Positions 57,669 to 64,000 of a stretch of DNA of 64,000 nucleotides are shown here, piece after piece. The notes beneath the pieces were generated by a model. It did no database searches. It was given only the letters and a program-made list of their open reading frames with translations, and was not told where the DNA came from. The translations under genes and the position numbers were made by a program. The stretch lies in the NCBI RefSeq assembly GCF_001708445.1, contig NZ_CP015637.1, forward strand, positions 1,117,001 to 1,181,000, read 5' to 3'. Origin of the DNA: Pseudomonas fluorescens. GTDB lineage: Bacteria; Pseudomonadota; Gammaproteobacteria; Pseudomonadales; Pseudomonadaceae. Numbering within the stretch: position 1 is the first letter of the stretch; every line of letters begins with the position of its first letter.

Positions 57669-58673
57669 ATGCCGATCCGTCATTGCATCGTCCACCTGAT
57701 CGACAAAAAACCCGACGGCACACCCGCAGTTCTCCACGCCCGCGACTCCGAGCTTGCCGAGTCGGCCGCTATCGAGAACATGCTTGCCGACCTCAACGAG
57801 AGCTACAACGCCAAACAAGGCAAGGCCTGGGGTTACTTCCATGCCGAGTCCGGCGCGCACCCGTTCAGTGGCTGGTTGAAGGACTATTTCGAAGGTGGCC
57901 AGGATTTCACTGCGTTCAGCCGCACCGCCGTCGAGCATCTGCAGAAGCTGATGGAAGAATCCAACCTCTCCACCGGTGGTCATGTGCTGTTTGCCCACTA
58001 CCAGCAAGGCATGACCGACTACCTGGCCATCGCCCTGCTGCACCACAGCGAAGGCGTGGCGGTGACCGATGAGCTGGACGTGACCCCATCGCGCCACCTG
58101 GACCTGGGCCAGCTGCACCTGGCGGCGCGCATCAACGTCTCCGAGTGGCAGAACAACAAGCAATCCAAGCAGTACATCTCGTTTATCAAAGGCAAGAACG
58201 GCAAGAAGGTCTCGGAGTACTTCCGCGACTTTATCGGCTGCCAGGAAGGCGTCGACGGGCCGGGCGAAACCCGCACCCTGCTCAAGGCCTTCAGCGACTT
58301 CGTCGAAAGCGAAGACCTGCCGGACGAATCTGCCCGCGAAAAAACCAAGACCCTGGTGGATTACGCCAGCAGCCAGGCCAAGCTCGGCGAACCCATGGGC
58401 CTGGAAGAACTGTCGAGCTTGATCGATGAGGATCGGCCCAAGGCGTTCTACGACCATATCCGCAACAAGGATTACGGCCTGTCGCCGGAAATTCCCGCCG
58501 ACAAGCGCACGCTCAACCAGTTCCGCCGCTTCACCGGCCGCGCCGAGGGCCTGTCCATCAGTTTTGAAGCGCACTTGCTGGGCGACAAGATCGAGTATGA
58601 CGAAGCCGCCGGCACCTTGATCATCAAGGGCTTGCCGACCCAACTGACCGACCAGCTCAAGCGCCGTAACTGA
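57669..58673 (+). CDS. ndpA: nucleoid-associated protein NdpA/YejK
   Basis: A 334-residue nucleoid-associated protein of the YejK family. It begins [20 protein letters not shown] and contains [40 protein letters not shown] and [20 protein letters not shown], all typical. The frame is open to 57588 but GAGAAGCC before 57669 and the conserved MPIRH start decide. It lies across from hupN and overlaps the glutaredoxin start by one base. Confidence 0.94.
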   Translation: MPIRHCIVHLIDKKPDGTPAVLHARDSELAESAAIENMLADLNESYNAKQGKAWGYFHAESGAHPFSGWLKDYFEGGQDFTAFSRTAVEHLQKLMEESNLSTGGHVLFAHYQQGMTDYLAIALLHHSEGVAVTDELDVTPSRHLDLGQLHLAARINVSEWQNNKQSKQYISFIKGKNGKKVSEYFRDFIGCQEGVDGPGETRTLLKAFSDFVESEDLPDESAREKTKTLVDYASSQAKLGEPMGLEELSSLIDEDRPKAFYDHIRNKDYGLSPEIPADKRTLNQFRRFTGRAEGLSISFEAHLLGDKIEYDEAAGTLIIKGLPTQLTDQLKRRN

Positions 58674-59023
58674 TGCTCGGCGGGGTCTTTAAAAAAGTCC
58701 TGCTGGTGTTGCTGGTGGTGGTCGTGATCCAGAACTGGGGCAAGGTCGAACGGCTGTTCAACCCGTCCCAGGTGGTCTCGGAGCAGACGCGGGCTTCGGC
58801 CCACGTTGTGCTGTATGCCACCCAATGGTGTGGCTACTGCAAGCAGATCCGCCGCTTCCTCGACCAGAAAGGCATTCCGTACCAGGCGCTCGATATCGAA
58901 AAGGACGCCCAGGCACGCCAGGCCTATGAAGCGTTGGGCGGCGGCGGGATTCCGTTCGTGGCGGTGAACGGCACGCTGATCCGCGAGTACAGCCCCGAGA
59001 AGATCATGGCCGCGCTGAAGTAA
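58673..59023 (+). CDS. membrane-anchored glutaredoxin-like protein
   Basis: A 116-residue protein with one N-terminal membrane segment (FKKVLLVLLVVVVIQNWGKV) and a glutaredoxin domain: active site ATQWCGYCKQIRRFLDQKG, cis-Pro in GGGIPFVAVNGTLIREYSPE. By orientation the domain is probably periplasmic if the segment acts as an anchor, which would be unusual for a glutathione-type thiol enzyme; this depends on topology. The ATG overlaps the ndpA stop (TGATG). Role unknown. Confidence 0.88.
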   Translation: MLGGVFKKVLLVLLVVVVIQNWGKVERLFNPSQVVSEQTRASAHVVLYATQWCGYCKQIRRFLDQKGIPYQALDIEKDAQARQAYEALGGGGIPFVAVNGTLIREYSPEKIMAALK

Positions 59024-60001
59024 TCAGCGCACCACGATCATTCGCCCCAGCAGGCTGTGCTGTTCGAAGCCCAATACCGCCTGCAACGCGTTCAGTACTG
59101 CCTGCGGGTCTTTGCTCGGGAAGCTGCCGCTGACCCGCTTGGCCCCCATCTCGTCGTTGAGCAGCACGATGCGGCCAGGGTAGTAACGGCCCAGGTCCTT
59201 GAGCACATCCGCCAGGGGCGCCTTGTAGTAGTTGAGCCAGCCGTCGCGCCAGGCCAGGCGCGATTCGCTGTCGACCGCGTGCAGGGGCTCAGCGACGCCT
59301 TCGGCGTAGGCCACTTGCTGCCCAGCCGTAAGAATTTGCTGCTGAGCCTGCCTGGAAGGTGTCACACCCACCCGTCCCGACAACACCGTGACCTGAGCCC
59401 CTGCCGCTTGCAGGCGCACTTCGAATTGCGTGCCCAGCACCCGCGCCTCACCACTGCCCGCCGCCACCACGAATGGCTCACCCGTGTGCGTCACGCTGAA
59501 AAAGCCCGCGCCGCGCCGCAGCTGGATATGCCGCTCGCCCTGGCTGAAATCCACGGCGATGGCGCTGTCGGCATCCAGGGTGACTTGGGACTGGTCGGCC
59601 AGGGTGACGGTCTTCACTTCCCCCGGCGCGCTCACATAATCGGCGCCAAAGTCATCGATCCAGCGCGACGGCTGCCAACCCGCGGCCATCGACACCATCA
59701 CCAGCAGGCACGCGGCCGTGGCCAGCGCACCGGACCAGCGCACCACTCGCGAACGCCTGCTGGCGCTCATGGCATTGAGATAGCCCTGCAAGGCCAGGGC
59801 CTCTTCGTCGGCCAACAGGCGCGCCGGCACTTCGCTCAATTCCCACACCACCTGGGCCTGGGCATAGGCCTCCACATGCGCCGGGTCAGCCCGCAGCCAG
59901 CGGCTGAAGGTAGCCTGGTCGCCGCTGCTGGGCTGGTCGTGCAGCAGGCTCAGCCAGGCCAGTGCGGCGTGTTCCTGGTCGGGCGTGGGGGTGACGTTCA
60001 C
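59024..60001 (-). CDS. FecR-type anti-sigma factor/sigma regulator
   Basis: A 325-residue inner-membrane protein of the FecR family that relays an outer-membrane receptor signal to its sigma factor. The cytoplasmic N-terminal segment has WLSLLHDQPSSGDQATFSRW LRADP, one membrane segment is near 90-110 (WSGALATAACLLVMVSMAAG), and the periplasmic FecR domain includes VSAPGEVKTVTLADQSQVTL and LGTQFEVRLQ. GTG start at 60001 overlaps the sigma stop as GTGA. A STN-like tail is seen in PLADVLKDLGRYYPGRIVLL. No receptor follows it in the window. Confidence 0.92.
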   Translation of the reverse strand: MNVTPTPDQEHAALAWLSLLHDQPSSGDQATFSRWLRADPAHVEAYAQAQVVWELSEVPARLLADEEALALQGYLNAMSASRRSRVVRWSGALATAACLLVMVSMAAGWQPSRWIDDFGADYVSAPGEVKTVTLADQSQVTLDADSAIAVDFSQGERHIQLRRGAGFFSVTHTGEPFVVAAGSGEARVLGTQFEVRLQAAGAQVTVLSGRVGVTPSRQAQQQILTAGQQVAYAEGVAEPLHAVDSESRLAWRDGWLNYYKAPLADVLKDLGRYYPGRIVLLNDEMGAKRVSGSFPSKDPQAVLNALQAVLGFEQHSLLGRMIVVR

Positions 60002-60576
60002 GGTGCTTTCCCTGGCGTGCGTGGAGGCGATGGCTCACGAAGGCTGGCTTTGCAGGCTTCGAGGGCACGCATCATATGTTTTTCCACCGCGCTTTGGGAC
60101 AGCCCCATGGCCTTGGCGATGTCCGCGTACTTGCGGCCATGGATGCGGTTAAGCAGGAAAATATGCCGGGTGCGTTCCGGCAAACTGCGCAAGGCGGCCT
60201 CGACATGGCGCAGGTCGTTGCCCGCCTCCAATGCCGCCTGGGGTTCTGAACCCTGGTTATCCTGCTGCTCCGGCAGCCAGCCTTCGTTGCTGCGCACGCG
60301 GGCGCCTTCGCTGCGCAAGTGGTCGATGGCGATATTGCCGGCGCAGCGCAGCAAGTAGGTACTGAGCTCTTCAACCTGTACCAGGGGCCGGCGCCAGAAG
60401 CGCAGGAACAGGTCCTGCACCAGGTCGGCCGCCGTCGCGCGACAGCCCACGCGACGGCTGACCAGGGCTTCCATCTGCGAACGCTGGGACAGGAACACCT
60501 GTAGAAAATGTGCGCGCCCACCCGCCGCATCGGTGTGCGGGCTGTCCTGGGGTTCGGGTGGCGGGCTGATCATCAT
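59998..60576 (-). CDS. ECF sigma factor (FecI-like)
   Basis: A 192-residue iron-starvation type sigma factor. Region 2 is ATAADLVQDLFLRFWRRPLV, LLRCAGNIAIDHLRSEGARV; region 4 is LPERTRHIFLLNRIHGRKYA, DIAKAMGLSQSAVEKHMMRA. The ATG at 60576, or the next at 60573, is preferred over the frame to 60606. It is eight bases downstream of the DUF3325 gene and overlaps the FecR gene by four bases, so it belongs to the five-gene leftward operon. Confidence 0.92.
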   Translation of the reverse strand: MMISPPPEPQDSPHTDAAGGRAHFLQVFLSQRSQMEALVSRRVGCRATAADLVQDLFLRFWRRPLVQVEELSTYLLRCAGNIAIDHLRSEGARVRSNEGWLPEQQDNQGSEPQAALEAGNDLRHVEAALRSLPERTRHIFLLNRIHGRKYADIAKAMGLSQSAVEKHMMRALEACKASLREPSPPRTPGKAP

Positions 60577-60583
60577 GGCGGGC

Positions 60584-60910
60584 TCAGAGCGTGGCGACGG
60601 CTGCAACGGGGCAGGCCAGCAGGCCGATGCCCGCCAGGTTCATGGCCAGCCTTGGCCGATACGGCAACAGCAACACCAGCAGTAATGCGCTGAGCATCAA
60701 TACCGCGCACCACTGCACCAGGCCCTGGCCCCACCCCGCGATCACCACCGCAGGCCAAATCGACACCGTCAGCAGCAACCAGCCGGCGGCGCGTAACCCC
60801 AAGCGCCGACGCGGGGAGGGTTTGCTGTGCAGCAACTCGCCATGGTGACGATCGGTGGACAGGCACAACGCGGTGAACCCGGCGTAACACATCAGCAGAG
60901 CAACGAGCAT
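60584..60910 (-). CDS. DUF3325-family membrane protein
   Basis: A 108-residue protein with three membrane segments (MLVALLMCYAGFTALCLSTD, LRAAGWLLLTVSIWPAVVIA, WCAVLMLSALLLVLLLPYRP). Such proteins accompany PepSY and DUF3649 membrane proteins in siderophore-iron loci of Pseudomonas. Its ATG directly follows the PepSY stop. Function unknown. Confidence 0.85.
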   Translation of the reverse strand: MLVALLMCYAGFTALCLSTDRHHGELLHSKPSPRRRLGLRAAGWLLLTVSIWPAVVIAGWGQGLVQWCAVLMLSALLLVLLLPYRPRLAMNLAGIGLLACPVAAVATL

Positions 60911-62485
60911 TCAGTGCGCCTCCGGCTTGAGTTTGAGCGAAGGCACACCCTCGGCCTTGGATGGAAGCGCGGCACGGCGTTGCATCTTCCAGGCCGCCCA
61001 AGCCAGGAACACACCGCTGCCCAGGCACGTCAGGTCGAAGCCAGCCATGGCCCAATCGCCCCTGGCCAGGGACACCCCCAGGTGTTCGGAGGTGGTGATT
61101 GCGTTGAGCAAGGGTACGGCGACAAACAACAGCGCACCGACACTCAATTGCTCGACCCAGCCCTGGCGACCTCGACGCAACATGGCGTGCAACAGGCTCA
61201 GGCCCCAGGCAATAAAGAAGACCTGCACTTCCCAGGTGGAACGCTCGGCGACGCTCACCGGCAGCAAACGGTTAGCCCAGAAGAACGCGGCGATGGCGAT
61301 CATCAGCCCGGACATGCTGGCGATGTTCAGCACCTCCACCAGTTTCAGCTCGAACGGCATCACGCCGCTTTTGACGTGCTTGAGCTGGCGTTTGCCCAGC
61401 CAGATCACCAGGCCGGAGCCAATCATGGCCGTGCCCGCCAGGCCGCAGATAAAGTACAACCAGCGCAGCACCGGGCCGGCGAAATGGCCCATGTGCAAGC
61501 CGTAGAAACTGCCGCCGATAACAGCGGGCAACGACGGCTCGCCACTGACACGCACCTGCTCTCCCGTGGTGCCGTTGAACGACACGATGCTGCCGAAGTC
61601 ATGCACCACGCTGTCGGAACCGGCGCGGAACACATTCACCGACGCATTCACGTCGCCGGGATTATTCACCGCCACACGTCCGACATGACCACCCGCCCAT
61701 TGCTGCCGCGCCTGGGCGTACATCGGCCCCAGGGGCAGCAACTTACCTGGCTGGCCAAGGGCCGGCGCATTGTCGGTGGCCGGGAACACTTCGCTGAAGA
61801 ACGCCCGGGTGTCGTCGCCATAAGAGGCCACGATCGGCGCCGGCATCACCATGCTCATGAAAATCACCAGGCTGCTGTAGGTGATCATCAGGTGAAAGGG
61901 CAACACCAGCACGCCCACCGCGTTATGCCCATCGAGCCAGGAACGCTGGCCTTTGCGGGGGCGGAAGGTGAAGAAGTCCTTGAAGATTTTCTTGTGGGTG
62001 ATGATGCCGGTGATCAAGGCGACAAACATCACCATCGCGGCAAAGGTCGACAGCCAGCGGCCCCACGGGTGAGGCATTTGCAACTGGAAGTGGAAGCGAT
62101 AGAAGAATTCGCCGCCCATGCTTTCACGGACCTGCACCGGTTGACCGCTGACCGGGTCGAGGACTTTCTGGATAAAGTTGCCACGCTTGCCGGGGTCGAC
62201 CTTGTCCTGCCACATCACCGACAAGCCGGGATCGCGGCTGTCGGGCAGGGTAATAAACCAGCGCGCAGCGGTAGGCGCCTGTCGCTCCAGATAGGCTTGC
62301 GCCACCGCGAGGCTGCGGGCGTCATCCACCCCATGCACCTGCACTTCAGGCTGCATCCAATGGGTGATCTCGTCTTTGAAATAGGACAAGGTGCCGGTCA
62401 GGAAAATCGCGAACAGCAGCCAGCCAAAGATCAACCCGACCCAGGTGTGCAACCAGGCCATGGCCTGGCGAAATCCCTCTTTCAT
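60911..62485 (-). CDS. PepSY-associated membrane protein (putative siderophore-iron reductase)
   Basis: A 524-residue inner-membrane protein of the PepSY-TM family. It begins MKEGFRQAMAWLHTWVGLIF GW, with the first TM and conserved His, a periplasmic PepSY stretch (DPVSGQPVQVRESMGGEFFY, FHFQLQMPHPWGRW), a second TM, the cytoplasmic HKKIFKDFFTFRPRKGQRSW LDGHNA motif, and four or more further TMs toward the C-terminus. Relatives in siderophore clusters are thought to reduce ferric siderophore in the periplasm or membrane. The start at 62485 overlaps DUF3649 as ATGA. Confidence 0.9.
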   Translation of the reverse strand: MKEGFRQAMAWLHTWVGLIFGWLLFAIFLTGTLSYFKDEITHWMQPEVQVHGVDDARSLAVAQAYLERQAPTAARWFITLPDSRDPGLSVMWQDKVDPGKRGNFIQKVLDPVSGQPVQVRESMGGEFFYRFHFQLQMPHPWGRWLSTFAAMVMFVALITGIITHKKIFKDFFTFRPRKGQRSWLDGHNAVGVLVLPFHLMITYSSLVIFMSMVMPAPIVASYGDDTRAFFSEVFPATDNAPALGQPGKLLPLGPMYAQARQQWAGGHVGRVAVNNPGDVNASVNVFRAGSDSVVHDFGSIVSFNGTTGEQVRVSGEPSLPAVIGGSFYGLHMGHFAGPVLRWLYFICGLAGTAMIGSGLVIWLGKRQLKHVKSGVMPFELKLVEVLNIASMSGLMIAIAAFFWANRLLPVSVAERSTWEVQVFFIAWGLSLLHAMLRRGRQGWVEQLSVGALLFVAVPLLNAITTSEHLGVSLARGDWAMAGFDLTCLGSGVFLAWAAWKMQRRAALPSKAEGVPSLKLKPEAH

Positions 62486-62784
62486 GGGCGTGCCACCCAC
62501 CAACCCACGCCCGCCAGGATGGCAAACAGGACGCAGGGCGCCATCACGCCCAGCCAGGCACGCCCGGCCGTGCGGCAGGCAAAGCACCACAGCACCGCCA
62601 GCAGATAGAACACAAACGAACTCATCATCCCCACGATCACCGCATCGGCACGGGACGTCGGCAGCCACAGCGCCAGGCAGATACTGGCCAGGGAAGCCAT
62701 CAGATAACCGCCAACCACGGCGGCCAGCACCCGCGAGGTCACGGCGAGGCGATAGGAGACGGGCAGTGAGGTTTTGCTTTTCAT
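62482..62784 (-). CDS. DUF3649-family membrane protein
   Basis: A 100-residue protein with about three membrane segments (VLAAVVGGYLMASLASICLA, VGMMSSFVFYLLAVLWCFAC, PCVLFAILAGVGWWVARP). First gene of the leftward iron operon, overlapping the PepSY gene by four bases. ATG at 62784 (MKSKTSLPVSYRLAV) is preferred over the longer frame. A Fur-like site lies about 35 bases upstream. Function unknown; co-occurrence suggests a small subunit for the PepSY protein. Confidence 0.85.
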   Translation of the reverse strand: MKSKTSLPVSYRLAVTSRVLAAVVGGYLMASLASICLALWLPTSRADAVIVGMMSSFVFYLLAVLWCFACRTAGRAWLGVMAPCVLFAILAGVGWWVARP

Positions 62785-62817
62785 GCGGGAGGCGCCAGGT
62801 TCGTCAGCGCGCAATAT

Positions 62818-62836
62818 TAATGATAAATATTCTCAT
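62818..62836 (-). promoter_or_regulatory. Fur-like box before DUF3649 operon
   Basis: TAATGATAAATATTCTCAT resembles the AATGATAAT-type Fur consensus in both halves, with an imperfect centre. It is 35-50 bases upstream of the DUF3649 start. Confidence 0.5.
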
Positions 62837-62905
62837 AAGCAAAACACAACGGATGAAACACCGGTGCGAGCGGATTGCCGAACCCCTTCCGGGGCCCTAC
62901 AATGC

Positions 62906-62920
62906 GAACAATTCTTGTTC
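62906..62920 (+). promoter_or_regulatory. Fur-like palindrome before second sigma gene
   Basis: GAACAATTCTTGTTC is a perfect palindrome (GAACAA / TTGTTC around TTC), with the AATTCTT core of Fur boxes but C for T at one position in each arm. It is 35-50 bases upstream of the sigma start. Confidence 0.45.
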
Positions 62921-62954
62921 TCTAAAGCATGTCGATGCTTGCGGAGTGTTCACG

Positions 62955-63443
62955 TTGAGCCCGTCCCACACCGTCGAAGTCCTGTATCACGAGCATCATC
63001 ACTGGCTCACCGGCTGGTTGCGACGCAAGCTCGGCTGCCCGCAAAGCGCGGCCGACCTGGCACAGGACACCTTTGTGCGCGTGCTGAGCGCGCGGGAAAC
63101 CCCGACGCTGGTCGAACCGCGCGCCTTCCTCACCACCATCGCCAAGCGCGTGCTGTTCAACTTCTACCGCCGCCAGGACCTGGAGCGCGCCTACCTCGAG
63201 ACGCTGGCACAGATGCCGGAACTGGTCGCGCCGTCGGAAGAAGAACGCGCCATCATCCTGCAAACCCTGTTGGAACTGGACCAACTGCTCGACGGCCTGC
63301 CCAACCGCGTCAAACGCGCATTCCTGCTGGCCCAGCTCGATGGCCTGACCTACGCGCAAATCGGCGCCGAACTGGGCATCTCCATCGCCACCGTCAAACG
63401 CCACCTGAATAAAGCCGCCATGCGCTGCTATTTCGCCCTATGA
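62955..63443 (+). CDS. ECF sigma factor (FecI-like), second system
   Basis: A 162-residue iron-starvation sigma factor. Region 2 is WLRRKLGCPQSAADLAQDTF, VEPRAFLTTIAKRVLFNFYR; region 4 is LPNRVKRAFLLAQLDGLTYA, QIGAELGISIATVKRHLNKA. I prefer the TTG at 62955 with GGAG eight bases upstream; a GTG at 62946 is possible. The open frame to 62391 overlaps other genes. It overlaps the next FecR gene as ATGA. Region-level differences from the 60.3 kb sigma show that the two are separate systems. Confidence 0.9.
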   Translation: MSPSHTVEVLYHEHHHWLTGWLRRKLGCPQSAADLAQDTFVRVLSARETPTLVEPRAFLTTIAKRVLFNFYRRQDLERAYLETLAQMPELVAPSEEERAIILQTLLELDQLLDGLPNRVKRAFLLAQLDGLTYAQIGAELGISIATVKRHLNKAAMRCYFAL

Positions 63444-64000
63444 ATTTCTCGACCCACATCGCCGAGCAAGCCGTGCACTGGTTGATGGAGATGCAGCAAG
63501 GCGCGCTCAGCCCGCGCCAGCAGGCGGCCTGGCAGCAATGGTTGAATGCCCACAGCGAACACCAACGGGCATGGGACCACATCCAGCGCGTCAACCAGCG
63601 CCTGCGCGACATGCCCTCGCCCCTGGCCCATGCGGCGTTGAACGCACCGAAATCCAGCAGCCGACGCCAGGCGCTGAAGCTGCTGTTGATCCTGGGTGCC
63701 GGCTCGGCTGCGGCCTGGAGCCTGCGCCAGCAACATATCCTGCCACCCCTGAGCGCCGACTACCGTAGCCCCGTCGGCCAACGCCGCAAGGTGCAATTGG
63801 CCGACGGCAGCCAGTTGCAGCTCAATACCGGCAGCGCGGTGGATGTGCATTTCGATGGCCAGCAACGGCTGATCCGTCTGCTCGAAGGCGAGATCCTGCT
63901 GAACGGTGTCGCCGGCAACACACCGTTGCAGGTGCTCACCGGCCAGGGCCTGCTCAGCAGCCAGGCTGCTCGCCTGAATGTGCGCCAGTACAACGACCAT
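63440..64000 (+). CDS. FecR-type sigma regulator, second system, partial
   Basis: 187 codons of a FecR family protein cut by the right edge. The cytoplasmic part has EQAVHWLMEMQQGALSPRQQ, AAWQQWLNAHSEHQRAWDHI, the membrane segment is ALKLLLILGAGSAAAWSL, and the periplasmic FecR domain begins YRSPVGQRRKVQLADGSQLQ L. Its start overlaps the sigma stop. The usual next gene is the cognate TonB receptor, beyond the window. Confidence 0.92.
   Translation, partial: MNFSTHIAEQAVHWLMEMQQGALSPRQQAAWQQWLNAHSEHQRAWDHIQRVNQRLRDMPSPLAHAALNAPKSSSRRQALKLLLILGAGSAAAWSLRQQHILPPLSADYRSPVGQRRKVQLADGSQLQLNTGSAVDVHFDGQQRLIRLLEGEILLNGVAGNTPLQVLTGQGLLSSQAARLNVRQYNDH

Overview
This is a GC-rich window whose gene content points to a fluorescent Pseudomonas of the P. 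fluorescens group. The blocks lptG/lptF-pepA-holC-valS-rlmF-hupN-ndpA, lepA-lepB-rnc-era-recO-pdxJ, hmgR-hmgABC and cmoAB all match known Pseudomonas gene orders. Three families of REP-like palindromes, mostly as inverted doublets, fill many intergenic gaps. I found no tRNA, rRNA, insertion sequence, CRISPR array or prophage.

Layout. (1) 1-7.6 kb: a chaperone-usher fimbrial operon read leftward, with four tandem DUF1120 pilin-like proteins, a chaperone and an usher cut by the left edge. It is followed, in the opposite direction, by an orphan receiver-Hpt protein and a LuxR-type response regulator. (2) 7.6-14.2 kb: repeats, a TonB-dependent receptor with a signalling domain, a GST-like protein, a GIY-YIG protein, an NTF2-like protein and the D-Ala-D-Ala carboxypeptidase DacB. 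(3) 14.2-18.3 kb: the homogentisate pathway. (4) 18.9-23.8 kb: PQQ glucose dehydrogenase and a membrane GGDEF/EAL protein with a decayed GGDEF site. (5) 24-33.4 kb: a catabolic-looking accessory cluster. Read leftward are an amidase, a cyclic-imide-hydrolase-like metalloenzyme, an MFS transporter, two SDR dehydrogenases, a small CxxC protein, a CobW-type GTPase and a leaderless solute-binding-like protein. A GntR regulator with two winged-helix domains is divergent from them, and two near-identical operator-like sites lie in the shared promoter region. I consider this the most promising candidate for an undescribed system (cyclic imide or related amide breakdown with its own metal-insertion module).

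(6) 33.5-43.8 kb: a second-type Lon protease with a chagasin-type inhibitor and a YhhN protein, cmoAB, a Tat-exported multicopper oxidase coupled to tadA, then pdxJ-recO-era. (7) 43.8-59 kb: rnc-lepB-lepA, lptG-lptF, pepA-holC-(hypothetical)-valS, rlmF, hupN, ndpA and a membrane glutaredoxin. lepA abuts lptG here, which joins two blocks usually far apart. (8) 59-64 kb: two divergent FecI/FecR iron-signalling systems, one in an operon with DUF3649, PepSY and DUF3325 membrane proteins, the other cut by the right edge. Fur-like boxes lie between them.
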